Source: Actinomadura sp. NBRC 104412
Lineage (GTDB): Bacteria; Actinomycetota; Actinomycetes; Streptosporangiales; Streptosporangiaceae
Assembly (NCBI RefSeq): GCF_030269515.1
Contig: NZ_BSTM01000011.1
Location: 1-64,000, forward strand
Reading direction: 5' to 3'
DNA length: 64,000 nt
Shown here piece after piece: positions 26,548 to 35,044 of the stretch (position 1 is the stretch's first letter; the number at the start of each line of letters is the position of its first letter). Made by a program: the position numbers and the translations under genes. The notes under the pieces were generated by a model. The model saw only the letters and a program-made list of their open reading frames with translations, was not told where the DNA came from and did no database searches.

Positions 26548-26561
26548 CTACCGAGCGGTAG
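26548..26561. promoter_or_regulatory. Palindrome CTACCG-N2-CGGTAG, unit 2
   Basis: Perfect 6-2-6 inverted repeat 127 bases upstream of the family B start codon, conserved with 25232-25245 although the two central bases differ (AG against GA). Confidence 0.55.
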
Positions 26562-26688
26562 TCCGAAGATTTTCCTTGTGTTGTGGCAATACCGCTGGGT
26601 GGCGATGTGGGCCGGCGCCAGCGGGTTCGACGATCTCGTCTCGCCGTGCGTATGCCGGACGGCCGGAGAGATGGAGAGGAACACCGGC

Positions 26689-28854
26689 ATGAGATGGACC
26701 ATTGGCGGATCCTCCGGCGCCTTGGCTGGCAGGTGGGCGCGGGTCGCGGGGTTGTGCTGCATGGTTCTGCTCGTGGCCTTGATGCCTCCCGCCCGGGCTG
26801 AGATCGCCCCCCAGGAAGCGGACGTGACGCTGGACTATGGCTGCCAGTTGGCACCAGGGCCGCGTCAGGTGAGCATCCGGGTCAACGCGACCTTCCCGGG
26901 CGCCGGAGTGGTAGGCCAGGCCATCCAGCCCAAGGACGTGACCGTGCGGGTCGCGTTCCCGCCCGCCACGGTCGCCGAACTCGCCGGACAGGGCGTGGCG
27001 ACGGTCGGCGGCGCCGTCGACCTCGGCACCACGGTGGCACAGAACGGGAAGTCGTCCGATTCCGCCTGGACCGGCCTGGCCGCGCCGGCCACACCGCTCC
27101 CGAAGACCGGTGGACTCACCCTCGTGGCCTCCGGCCCGGTGCCACCGGTGACGGTGACGGCGCCCGGTGACGTGAGGTTCACCGCAGGTCTCCTCGGCCT
27201 CACCCTCACCCCGAAGAAGGCCGACGGCTCGGCCGCCGACCCTGCCACCATGCCGCTGGCGTGCACCCTCAACCCGGGCCAGGGCGGTCATCTGGTCACC
27301 GTTCCGGTGTCCGAGAGCAGCACGCCCGCCGAGCCCCCGACAGCGCCGAACGCGCCGGAGACGACATCGACGCAGGCCGGTCGCCCCCGCGGGATCATCG
27401 CTGGACCCGGCGCGGACAACCTGGCCTCGGCCGGTATCGATGTCTACGAGGATCTCGATGTCCGCGCCAGTGAGGTGTGCGGGGACATCGAGAACTGGCC
27501 TACAGCCACGTTCCTGGCGGCGAGCGGATACCTGGCCGGTCATGCCAACGCCACGAAGCTGAAGAGCGCGGTAAGGGTGGGCTACCCGGTTCCCGGGCTG
27601 CTCAAGGCGGATCACCCTGGCCCTGCGACCGACCCCGACGCTCGGGGCTGGGCTGTGCAGGCGCTTCCCGTGGACGGGGTACGGTATAACTGCACGCTGG
27701 TCGTGGCGGACCTCCTCTATCAGGGACGGAAGGAGTTTCCCCCGGCGCAGGGAACGTTCCTGGGTTTCGGATTCATGCCGGTCACCGCCACCGTCCACAT
27801 AAGCCAGGTGGAAGACGAACCGATCCGGTCCCTTGTATTCCAGCCTCTGCTTACTCCGGTCGGGGAGCCCTTCTCGCTCGTTGCGACGGCGAGATTGTCG
27901 CTACGGCTGTCGGATGTGAGGGTGAACGGCGTACCGCTGGACGTGGGCGGCAACTGCCGCACCAGCGAGCATTTGACCTCTCCGAGTAGTCCCTACCGTC
28001 CGGATCGGATGGTGCTGTTCGGCGGAGGCCCCGGTTTCAGGGCCGCGACGCCGGAATTCTCCAACATCGGTTTTGGCGGGGCAACGGCGGGAATGGCTAC
28101 GATCCCCCGGCTCACCGGGTGTGTCACTCCGAGCGGCGAGGATATCACCCCGCTACTCAACGCCACGGTCGCCGGTCCCGATAATTATATGAAAATCATC
28201 GTCGGCCCGCTGTGCATGGCGCTAAGTCAACCGGCCAACTGTACGAACGGTTTGCAGGGTGGGGATCCTACGAAGGTGCCGTACTGGACCGTCAGTAATG
28301 GCGGCACTTACAGTAGCTCCGGCTCTGTGAATTTCAAACACCTAGTCAACAATATCGCAACGTGCGACACGGACGTGTCAGGTGCCGTGCCCGATACAAC
28401 GGGCCCTCCTCGCGGCAACATCGGCACCGTGCGCTTCTCCTTCCGCAACTGCACCGGCCCCGGCGGTAGTACGTGGCAGGTGGTGCAGCGTGGGACGGCG
28501 GGCTTGGTCGCCTCCAGTTACAACGCCGGCACGAGAACGGTGGACGGCAAGATCACTGGTATACGGCTGCAGCTGACCGGGACGGGCGTCCCGGGAACCA
28601 GTGGGCCATGCACGGCGGAAACCTTCGGGAGCGTAAGCCTGTCCTACACCAACCCTCCCAACGCGAGGATGACCCTCTTGACGGGCACTGGAGGCAATAT
28701 TGGCAACCGTATCCAAGCCTCTACCTGCCCTAATATCCCGGCGCCCGTACCCGGTACTAGGCCACTTCCCGTTACGTTCGGCGGCGTTTTCGACCTTGGC
28801 TCTTCGCAAATCACCATCACCAGCCCCCCTGCGTCCGAGGTCGCCGGACCTTGA
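26689..28854 (+). CDS. Large exported multi-module protein, DUF6801-like (family B)
   Basis: The protein of 721 residues has a signal peptide ending near 'PPARAEIAP' (residue 37). Module 1 (about 38-205) has the 'VTLDYGCQLAPG' and 'VRVNATFPG'-like beta pattern I associate with DUF6801. A Thr/Pro linker follows. A middle module (about 225-470) contains 'GFMPVTATVHISQVE' and 'RLSLRLSDVRVNGVPL', also found in the exported protein at 31719. A C-terminal module (about 500-720) resembles family A. Many paired cysteines suggest disulfides outside the cell. ATG 26671 in frame is an alternative start; GGAGAGG precedes 26689. The gene may be transcribed with the two sulfotransferase-like genes that follow. 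No catalytic motif is seen. Confidence 0.82.
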   Translation: MRWTIGGSSGALAGRWARVAGLCCMVLLVALMPPARAEIAPQEADVTLDYGCQLAPGPRQVSIRVNATFPGAGVVGQAIQPKDVTVRVAFPPATVAELAGQGVATVGGAVDLGTTVAQNGKSSDSAWTGLAAPATPLPKTGGLTLVASGPVPPVTVTAPGDVRFTAGLLGLTLTPKKADGSAADPATMPLACTLNPGQGGHLVTVPVSESSTPAEPPTAPNAPETTSTQAGRPRGIIAGPGADNLASAGIDVYEDLDVRASEVCGDIENWPTATFLAASGYLAGHANATKLKSAVRVGYPVPGLLKADHPGPATDPDARGWAVQALPVDGVRYNCTLVVADLLYQGRKEFPPAQGTFLGFGFMPVTATVHISQVEDEPIRSLVFQPLLTPVGEPFSLVATARLSLRLSDVRVNGVPLDVGGNCRTSEHLTSPSSPYRPDRMVLFGGGPGFRAATPEFSNIGFGGATAGMATIPRLTGCVTPSGEDITPLLNATVAGPDNYMKIIVGPLCMALSQPANCTNGLQGGDPTKVPYWTVSNGGTYSSSGSVNFKHLVNNIATCDTDVSGAVPDTTGPPRGNIGTVRFSFRNCTGPGGSTWQVVQRGTAGLVASSYNAGTRTVDGKITGIRLQLTGTGVPGTSGPCTAETFGSVSLSYTNPPNARMTLLTGTGGNIGNRIQASTCPNIPAPVPGTRPLPVTFGGVFDLGSSQITITSPPASEVAGP

Positions 28855-28961
28855 GTTCCATCGAGAAGCAGAAGAACGTCGGAAGCGGTTAGTCATCGTT
28901 GCTTCGAGTGTCCAGGCGAAAGGCCGTTCGGTGGTCCGCGGCCCGAGATTGGTTGGTGATC

Positions 28962-30425
28962 ATGCAGGAGTCCGTAGCCGAGGTGGCGTCCTCCGGTATG
29001 TTCCCGATGGGGGCGTCCGCCGAGCCGGTGTTCGTGTTGTGCGCGGCGAGGTCAGGGTCGACGCTGCTGCGTTTCCTGCTCGACGCGCACCCGGACCTGG
29101 CGTGCCCGCCGGAGACCAATGTGCCCACCTTGTGCGGGCAACTGGCCACGGTGTGGTCGCTGATCGAGGGGGCACCGCTGTCACAGAACCGGGGCGACGA
29201 GCCGCCGGAGATACCGGATGCGGCGATCGCCGGGGTCCGCGAGACGATGGAACGGATGGTCGGGTCGTACCTGGCCCGGCGAGGCAAGAGGCGGTACTGC
29301 GACAAGAGCCTGGGCACGGCCCGGTTCGCCTACCTCATGAGCCGGGTGTGGCCGGAGTCGAAGTTCCTGTGCCTTTTCCGGCATCCGATGGACGTGATCG
29401 CGTCCGGGATCGAGGCGTGCCCGTGGGGGCTGCAGGGGTACGGGTTCGACCGGTATGGCGCGGAGAGCCCGGGCAACTCGGTGTTCGCGCTGGCCCGGTT
29501 CTGGGTGGACAACGCGGCCACGATCCTGGCCGCACGGGACCGGTACCCGGACCGGTGCCACACGGTCCGGTACGAGGACCTGGTCGCCGACCCGGAGAGC
29601 GTCGCACAGGGGATCTTCGACTTCCTGGGAGTACCGCGGGTACCGGGCATCTCGGAGCACTGCTTCTCGCCCGAACGGGAGAGGTTCGGGCCGGCGGACT
29701 ACAAGATCTGGCACACCTCGAAGATCACGTCCGACTCGGTGGGCCGGGGATGGTCCATCCCGGCGGGCCTGATTCCGGCCCAGGTGCGCGCCACGATGAA
29801 CGAGCTGGCGGGCAAGCTGGGCTACGTTCCCGTGGATGAGGGCTGGGGCACCGCCGACGCGCCCGCCGACCTGCGCGCCGACATCGGTGACCGGCAGGCG
29901 GTGAAGGCGTCCGCCGACGCCGGAGACGCACCGGCCGCCATCTCCGTCCCAGGGTTGGTCGAGCGCCTCAACGCCGCGCTGTCGCGGATCGACGACCGGT
30001 TCATCCGGGACTGGGACCCGTACTCCAAGGATTCCTTCACCGTGGTGATCACGCCTTCCTCCGAGGCGGCGCCCGGCGGCGGCTCCGGGTGGCTGGTCGA
30101 CCTGGAGGCGCGTACGGTCACCCCGCTGCAGGGCACCGGCGTTGAGGGAGACGCCGAAGACGAAGACGATGACAGTGACTGGGACATCATCGGTTCCGCC
30201 GAGACCTGGGAGTCGGTGATAGACGGCACCCTCAACCTTTCGGTGGCGCTGCGCCGCTACCAGCTCCGGTACACCGCCGAAGGCGGCGCCGACGGGGTGG
30301 CCACCGTCGCCAGGGTCGGCATGCTGTCGGAGTTGCTCGGCCTGACCTCGTGGGGCCGGCCCATGCAGACGGAACGGGACCAGGGCGCCGCGCCGGATGC
30401 ATCACTGGTGGGGGAGCGGCCATGA
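28962..30425 (+). CDS. Sulfotransferase with C-terminal SCP2-like extension
   Basis: The 487-residue protein has the PAPS 5'-phosphosulfate loop 'ARSGSTLLRFLLD' at about residues 29-41 and a 3'-phosphate-binding block 'LFRHPMDVIASGIEACPWG' near 137-155. 'RYEDLVADPE' lies near residue 205. The sulfotransferase domain ends near residue 300. The remaining 190 residues include an acidic run ('EDEDDDSDWD' near 403) and a segment 'IIGSAETWESVIDGTLNLSVAL' that looks like the lipid-binding SCP2 fold; this second call is inference. It should transfer sulfate from PAPS in the cytosol to an unknown acceptor. The stop overlaps the next gene's ATG by four bases. Confidence 0.87.
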   Translation: MQESVAEVASSGMFPMGASAEPVFVLCAARSGSTLLRFLLDAHPDLACPPETNVPTLCGQLATVWSLIEGAPLSQNRGDEPPEIPDAAIAGVRETMERMVGSYLARRGKRRYCDKSLGTARFAYLMSRVWPESKFLCLFRHPMDVIASGIEACPWGLQGYGFDRYGAESPGNSVFALARFWVDNAATILAARDRYPDRCHTVRYEDLVADPESVAQGIFDFLGVPRVPGISEHCFSPERERFGPADYKIWHTSKITSDSVGRGWSIPAGLIPAQVRATMNELAGKLGYVPVDEGWGTADAPADLRADIGDRQAVKASADAGDAPAAISVPGLVERLNAALSRIDDRFIRDWDPYSKDSFTVVITPSSEAAPGGGSGWLVDLEARTVTPLQGTGVEGDAEDEDDDSDWDIIGSAETWESVIDGTLNLSVALRRYQLRYTAEGGADGVATVARVGMLSELLGLTSWGRPMQTERDQGAAPDASLVGERP

Positions 30426-31312
30426 CGCTCGGTAGGTCGCGTCCCAAGGATGCCAAGGCCGGTGGCCGGGCCCACGGCCGGCCGGCCGTCCGTCCGGCTG
30501 GTGACATCGATACCGGTGGGGGCGGCCGCACCGCTCCGGTCATCCTGATGAGTTACTCCCAGGCTGGGATGTGGCGGCTGCGGAATCTGCTGTCGGATCG
30601 CTCCGACCTGGCGTTCACCCAGGGCACCGGGCTGCTGCCGTTGTGCGAGCAGACGCTCGCCACATGGCGGCATGTGGAAGGAAGACGTCCCCAAGCGCCC
30701 CCCTCCGCGATGGCCGTCGCCTCCGTCCGCTCCCTGATGAAGGGGATGATCACCGCTCTTGTGCTCAAGACCGGCCGTTCGCGCTGGTGCGAGGTGGCGG
30801 TCGCGCAGCAGGGATCCGCCGAGGCGTTCCTGCAGGTGTTCCCCAAGGCCCGGTTCGTGTGCCTGCACCGGTCCTGCCCGGACGTGATCTACTCGATCCT
30901 TCAGGCCAACCACCCGTGGGGACTGTCCGGCCCGGCGTTCGCGTCGTTCGTCACCGCCCACCCGGACAGCGCCGTCAGCGCGCTTGCCGCCTACTGGGTC
31001 GCCCATGCCGGGCCGCTGCTCGCGTTCGAAGAGGCCCATCCGGAATCCTGCCTGCGCGTCCGGTACGAGGACCTGGCGACCGTCCCGGACCAGGTGGAGC
31101 GAGATCTGCGGGAGTTCCTCGGCCCGGACGAGGGCGTGGCGTCGCTGCCGTCCTTGCCGGGCGGCGACGAGCTACCGGACTTCACCGGCCCGATGGCTCC
31201 CGGCTGCGGGAAAGGCATTCCGGCCGACCAGCTTCCCCCGGCACTGCTGGCCCAGGTCAACGACCTGCAAGGCAAGCTGGGCCATCCCCCGCTGGACCGG
31301 CTTTCCGACTGA
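30422..31312 (+). CDS. Sulfotransferase-like protein with degenerate PAPS loop
   Basis: The 296-residue protein is collinear with the sulfotransferase just upstream: 'ARFVCLHRSCPDVIYSILQANHPWGLSGP', 'CLRVRYEDLATVPDQVE' and 'LQGKLGHPPLD' correspond to segments of that protein. However, the PAPS loop position reads 'MSYSQAGMWRLRNLL' and lacks the RxGxT residues. The partner may therefore be inactive and regulatory, or use another donor. An Arg/Pro-rich N-terminus of 38 residues precedes the domain. ATG 30422 overlaps the upstream stop as ATGA, and GGGGAG precedes it. A hairpin near 31617 may end the operon. Confidence 0.83.
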   Translation: MTLGRSRPKDAKAGGRAHGRPAVRPAGDIDTGGGGRTAPVILMSYSQAGMWRLRNLLSDRSDLAFTQGTGLLPLCEQTLATWRHVEGRRPQAPPSAMAVASVRSLMKGMITALVLKTGRSRWCEVAVAQQGSAEAFLQVFPKARFVCLHRSCPDVIYSILQANHPWGLSGPAFASFVTAHPDSAVSALAAYWVAHAGPLLAFEEAHPESCLRVRYEDLATVPDQVERDLREFLGPDEGVASLPSLPGGDELPDFTGPMAPGCGKGIPADQLPPALLAQVNDLQGKLGHPPLDRLSD

Positions 31313-31616
31313 CGTCTCCATCAACCGCCCGAACCGCCCTGCCGCCGCGCATGGGTGACCAGTGTGACCATGCAGGCCGGGCGCGTCTTGTTCCATCCAT
31401 CAGCCGAGTACGGGACCGCTCGCGTCGCCCTTCTGCGCTTTTTGTCGCGGCGGACGCGCGTTCGGTGTGGGCTCCAGTCCGGTCCACCGCACTGCAACGG
31501 CCGTCGGCGGCGGTACATACCCGTCGCCGGTCGGCGCGTGCCGGTCGCGCCTGCGAGAGGGTTCGTGGTGAAGGGCAATGGCTTGCGGTACCCGGGAGAC
31601 CGGTGATCTGGCATGA
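31313..31616. other. Non-coding stretch between convergent genes
   Basis: I see no gene or clear signal in these 304 bases apart from the terminator that follows. Confidence 0.4.
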
Positions 31617-31660
31617 ATCGAGGCCCGCCGTCTGTGTGGTGGACGACGACGGGCCTCGAT
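31617..31660. terminator. Bidirectional hairpin between convergent genes
   Basis: Perfect 11-base arms 'atcgaggcccg' and 'cgggcctcgat' flank a 22-base loop, between the sulfotransferase operon and the exported protein gene on the other strand. Confidence 0.7.
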
Positions 31661-31718
31661 GCGGGGGAGTCGGAGGCAGGCTGATGGTCAGGTCCCGAAC
31701 CCGCCCCGGGTTACGCGG

Positions 31719-32360
31719 TTACCCGGGGGTGACCGTGGGTTGACTCAGGTTCAGCGTGATCGTGTTGTTGGCGCCCGGAATGACCAGGTTGATCAACCAG
31801 GTGGACAGGAGGCAGTTCTCGAAGTTGGGGATGGTGTAGGTGCCCGTGAACGTGCCGCCGGTCAGGACGGCCCAGTCGGGGCCGGAGTTCAGCGTCAGAT
31901 CAACGGGAGTCTCGGTCTGGCAGTGGTCCCCGACCAGCGCCGGAATGCCGGCGATCTTGACGTTGGAGAGCTTGATGTTCATCTTCGCCTTGGCCTCGGT
32001 CGCGCCGCCGCGCGGGTTGACGAAGGCCGTGGACTGGCCCACTTCGGTGAACGTCACGGTCGTGGACACGGGGAGGAAGCCGATCAGCTCGAACGAACCG
32101 GACGCCGGAGGCAGGTTGACGCTCGCGGTCGCTTCACCCGTGGCCAAGTCGAGGCGCGCGCTCAGCGTGCCGGGGCCGAGGGCCAGATCGTCGTCGGGCC
32201 CGGCGATGTGGCTCGTGCCGGTGAATGGGTAGCTCACGTTGAGGAACGGAGCCGCCTGGGCGACGCCCGGCACCGAGAGAACGGCGGCCGCCGCGGTCGA
32301 CGCGGTGGCCAGTGCGGCGATCTTGCTGATTCTGGACCGGCGGGTCTTCGTACGCGCCAT
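31719..32360 (-). CDS. Exported beta-rich protein (family C), related to the middle module of family B
   Basis: The 213-residue protein has a basic N-terminus, a hydrophobic core and an Ala-X-Ala site near 'GVAQAAPFL' (residue 35). The mature part includes 'ELIGFLPVSTTVTFTEVG', 'AKMNIKLSNVKIAGIPAL' and 'GDHCQTETPVDL'. The first two line up with the middle module of the large protein at 26689. Two cysteines (in 'DHCQTE' and 'ENCLLS') may pair. AGGAGGAG five bases upstream supports ATG 32360. No enzyme motif is visible; a structural or cell-surface role is a guess. Confidence 0.82.
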   Translation of the reverse strand: MARTKTRRSRISKIAALATASTAAAAVLSVPGVAQAAPFLNVSYPFTGTSHIAGPDDDLALGPGTLSARLDLATGEATASVNLPPASGSFELIGFLPVSTTVTFTEVGQSTAFVNPRGGATEAKAKMNIKLSNVKIAGIPALVGDHCQTETPVDLTLNSGPDWAVLTGGTFTGTYTIPNFENCLLSTWLINLVIPGANNTITLNLSQPTVTPG

Positions 32361-32639
32361 AAGCTCCTCCTGAAGGGGCGGGATCGGCGGCGTGGACGGT
32401 GGATCCGGGTGCGAACGACCGGTGATTCCGGATGACGATCACGTGTGGCGGACATCGACCGGCCGCCACCGGGCGAGGTCGATTCGCCCGGGCACACAGG
32501 GGGGAAATGTCGTTGCCGACATATCTTCGGATGGCTGGACGAATGTAGATTAACGCCGCCTGGAAAAGGTGACAAGAGCAGGGAGGAAAATGGCCGGAAT
32601 GGGCGGATGGCATTGTCGCCATCGGATAAGAGGGCGCCG

Positions 32640-32685
32640 TTCTTTGTTTCCCGGTGATGAACGCGCTCGCGGTTCGCGACCTCAT
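32640..32685 (-). pseudogene. N-terminal stub of a small exported protein gene
   Basis: On the minus strand, an ATG at 32685 starts 'MRSRTASAFITG', which matches the start of the small exported protein at 35929 ('MRLRGLRPRTVSAFLV') with a gap. After about 12 codons the similarity stops and no signal peptide follows. The leader upstream of it is also duplicated (32681-32875). Confidence 0.6.
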
Positions 32686-32875
32686 GTCGGATACCACCTT
32701 TCCTCCTGGTCGTGCCCCTGGCAGGGAGCGAGGCGCACCCGGCGGAGCGTTCACCGCCTACACGGATCACTCCGGGTCCTGATTGGCCCCGGCCTCGACC
32801 AGACGGCCACGTCGGCGCGGGTCAAGGTCGGGCGGCCGTCATGGCCGACGATGGCCGGCGTTCGAGCCGCTCCAG
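32681..32875 (-). repeat. Duplicated leader segment, copy 1
   Basis: This 195-base segment matches 35924-36113 at most positions, for example 'ggtcgtgcccctggcaggga' and 'cctacacggatc'. In both places it stands directly upstream of an ATG on the minus strand. Here the gene behind it is a stub. The left part of the 32361-32680 gap holds nothing else I can identify. Confidence 0.8.
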
Positions 32876-32917
32876 GTCCGCGAGCGGTAGGGATGGTCCT
32901 TGTGTCATGCTGGGCCG

Positions 32918-33445
32918 ATGGTGTGGACTGCGCCCGAAGTCGAACGTTCGTTGCGGTTTCTGGAGGTTCCGACCGGGGATGAGCGCGCCCTGGCCGATGC
33001 GTGGCTGGACCACCATCGGCAGACGCTTTTATGGAAGTGTGGTGGCCTGACCGCCGAACAGTTGAAGCTGCGTGCCGTTGAGCCCTCCGAGCTGACGTTG
33101 CTCGGGCTGGTCCGCCATATGGCCGAGGTCGAACGGGACTGGTTCCGGACGAGGTTTGCCGGCGAGCAGGTGCCGTACCTGTATGTGACCGACGAAGACC
33201 TCAACGCCGAATTCGATGTGGAGGACGCCGACGCCGAGGCCGATCTCGCCACGTACACGGCGGAGATCGAGGTCATCCGGGGGCTGGTCGCCGACCGTGC
33301 GCTCGACGAGGTCTATGTCGATCCGCGCCGCGAGCATGAGATGAGCCTGCGCTGGGTCTACGCCTCGATGATCCAGGAGTACGCCCGGCACAACGGCCAC
33401 GCCGATCTGCTCCGCGAACGCATCGACGGCCGCACCGGCCAGTAA
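32918..33445 (+). CDS. DinB-family protein (metal-dependent, mycothiol transferase-like)
   Basis: The 175-residue four-helix protein has the DUF664/DinB pattern found in many actinobacteria: 'HRQTLLWKCGGLTAEQLKLRA' near the first metal histidine region, 'LTLLGLVRHMAEVERDWFR' and 'YARHNGHADLLRERIDG' at the C-terminus. Histidines in the second and third blocks are the expected metal ligands. Relatives are thiol S-transferases using mycothiol, though most are untested. ATG 32918 places the start directly before the domain; ATG 32900 is also in frame. It converges with the SRPBCC gene, leaving 18 bases between the stop codons. Confidence 0.9.
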   Translation: MVWTAPEVERSLRFLEVPTGDERALADAWLDHHRQTLLWKCGGLTAEQLKLRAVEPSELTLLGLVRHMAEVERDWFRTRFAGEQVPYLYVTDEDLNAEFDVEDADAEADLATYTAEIEVIRGLVADRALDEVYVDPRREHEMSLRWVYASMIQEYARHNGHADLLRERIDGRTGQ

Positions 33446-33463
33446 CACGGCACGGGCCGGATG

Positions 33464-33937
33464 TCAGTCGGCCGACTCGACGTACGAGGCGAGATTGGCC
33501 AGCGAGGAGGCGATGCCGGTCTCGTGGACGGCCTGGTCGATGCCGGGCGGCACGTCCGTGGCGGTGACGGTGACCTCGGTCCCGTCACCGGCGGCGGCCA
33601 GATGCCAGGTCATCGTCATGGTGCCCGCGAACGAGGGGTCGTCCGCCTCGAACACCGCCCTTTGCACCACGCGCTCCGCCGGTACCAGGTCGGCGAAACG
33701 CACGTCGACGACGTCAGTCGCATCCGTGGTCTTGCCAAGACTCCCGGTCGGGTCGAGGTAGGTGAGCACCATCCGGAACCCGCCGCCGGGCCGGGGATCC
33801 CACCGCTCGATGCGCCCGCTCATCCCGTCCGGCGGCAGCCAGGACTCAAGGGCCGTCCGGTCGAGAAGGGCGCCGTAGACGGCCTCCGGCGGTGCCGCGA
33901 TCACCCGACTGGCCCGGTCGACCCTGCCGATGGTCAC
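33464..33937 (-). CDS. SRPBCC-domain protein (AHSA1/START-like)
   Basis: The 157-residue protein has the hot-dog-like START/AHSA1 pattern: an N-terminal 'ASRVIAAPPEAVYGALLD' strand-helix, 'GGGFRMVLTYLDP' in the middle, 'MTMTWHLAAAGDGTEVTVTATDVP' and a C-terminal amphipathic helix. Such proteins bind hydrophobic ligands in a cavity; no catalytic motif is predicted. The GTG start overlaps the stop of a broken DUF397 gene by four bases, so it once lay downstream in a DUF397 operon. Function unknown. Confidence 0.88.
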   Translation of the reverse strand: MTIGRVDRASRVIAAPPEAVYGALLDRTALESWLPPDGMSGRIERWDPRPGGGFRMVLTYLDPTGSLGKTTDATDVVDVRFADLVPAERVVQRAVFEADDPSFAGTMTMTWHLAAAGDGTEVTVTATDVPPGIDQAVHETGIASSLANLASYVESAD

Positions 33938-34108
33938 GGCTCCCCGCGCTCGATCCGACTCACGACGAACTCGGCGGATGCGAGGGTGAGGTACCCGGCA
34001 TCCGGGTCTTTGAAGTCTCTCACTCCGATGCTCCGCTCAAGGCGCCTCAACGCAGCGCTGGTCGTTGACACCGCCGCTGTGAGTGCTTTTGCGCCGCCGC
34101 TCGTTCAT
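33934..34108 (-). pseudogene. DUF397 gene, frameshifted
   Basis: From ATG 34108 the minus strand reads 'RRKSTHSGGVNDQRCVE', a good DUF397 N-terminal half, and then hits a stop (near 34037). In another frame the expected second half continues, 'SIGVRDFKDPDAGYLTLASAEF'. A small net deletion around 34040 breaks the gene. The final TGA overlaps the GTG of the SRPBCC gene. Confidence 0.85.
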
Positions 34109-34124
34109 CACAACGACTCCCTGA

Positions 34125-34240
34125 ACTGGGTACGCCTCCGGGTCCTGGAGTCCCTTACCCCGATGCCTGGCTCACGACGCCCAGCTCGACGCAGGCTTTG
34201 AGAAACTTCTGCGCCACTGGAGGAGCGTCGCCAAGTCACT
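34125..34240 (-). pseudogene. DUF397 gene, heavily decayed
   Basis: Minus-strand fragments in different frames read 'ACVELGVV' and 'GIGVRDSR', preceded by a trace of the 'QWRKS' motif ('ccagtggcgcagaag'). The order and spacing are those of DUF397, but several indels and stop codons are present. Confidence 0.65.
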
Positions 34241-34266
34241 CCGCCATTCTCACGTCCAGCGGACGT

Positions 34267-34683
34267 TCAGTTACCCGGCTGAGCACGCGACATCGGGGCA
34301 AGGCTCTTCAGACATTCCTTGAGCGCGGCCTGGGCCTTGGCGGTGTCGGCCCCAGGGGACGGCGACCAGACCGATCCGTCGGTCGGCAGCACGACGCCAT
34401 GCTCACGCATGCAGTCCGACAGCACCTTCTTGATAGTGGTCCGAGCAGCCGGGCGGCTCGACTGACCGGAAGGCCGCCCATTGCGTGGGGCCGGAGTGCC
34501 CGGCGTCGGCTGAGCGGAGGGACTGGCCGAGGGCGACGAAACGGCGGCGTTCGGCGTGCCCGACGCCGTCGGCGGCGCCGCACCTGCGCCGTCCTCGCCG
34601 GAGGACCCGCCGCAGGAGACCAGAACCAGCCACGCGGCGACCGCCGCCACCGCCCATTTGACCGCATGGCTGGAGCACTTCAT
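34267..34683 (-). CDS. Small lipoprotein with conserved C-terminal Cys pair
   Basis: The 138-residue protein has a signal peptide with the lipobox 'LVLVSC' near residues 18-23. A Ser/Pro/Ala-rich linker of about 50 residues follows, then a C-terminal domain with 'LSDCMREHGVVLPTDGS' and 'AQAALKECLKSL'. The Cys-(M)-R-x-x-G and late Cys pattern occurs in many short actinobacterial lipoproteins of unknown role. GTG 34701 is an alternative start. It follows the decayed DUF397 genes in no obvious operon. Location at the outer face of the membrane is likely; function unknown. Confidence 0.82.
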   Translation of the reverse strand: MKCSSHAVKWAVAAVAAWLVLVSCGGSSGEDGAGAAPPTASGTPNAAVSSPSASPSAQPTPGTPAPRNGRPSGQSSRPAARTTIKKVLSDCMREHGVVLPTDGSVWSPSPGADTAKAQAALKECLKSLAPMSRAQPGN

Positions 34684-35044
34684 GGGGTGGGCCGTCCTCA
34701 CTCCATCGAAAATCCGATTGGACCTTCGTAGCCTGACTCATCGGGCCGACCCACGGCAATATTCACAAGTGGCAATCCTGCGAGGAGTGATTGTCACCGA
34801 GTGAGCAGTCACGAAGGCGGGCCTGACGAGCAAGGACGGTGAATCGGATGGGCAAGGCGTGTGCGGTGCAGAAACTCGTTCACGGCATGTGAGTCGGGCA
34901 AGGCCGCCGGCAGTGCCAGCGGCAGTGTGCGGGCAGCACCATGTTTCTGTCACGACCTGGCACCGCCGGATCGATCAACACCCAATCGGTGATCTTGCTG
35001 CTGCGCGGGGTGCGAGGAGAAAGGTGATCGGGGGTTGCGTCCCA

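Larger units (their letters stand above)
24292..26972 (+). repeat. Tandem segmental duplication (unit 1 24292-25531, unit 2 25532-about 26972)
   Basis: The 5' leader, the small exported-protein gene, the region after it and the start of the DUF6801-like gene occur twice in direct order with high identity. The junction at about 25527-25540 is a hybrid: 'gcgttcc' from inside the large gene runs into 'ggcctcggcctgatggcc', the start of the unit. Unit 1 lacks about 110 bases of the large gene (the signal-peptide part) and about 85 bases of its leader. Unit 2 has an extra C in the small gene and a 24-base loss in the hairpin after it. Right limit is approximate. Confidence 0.88.
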
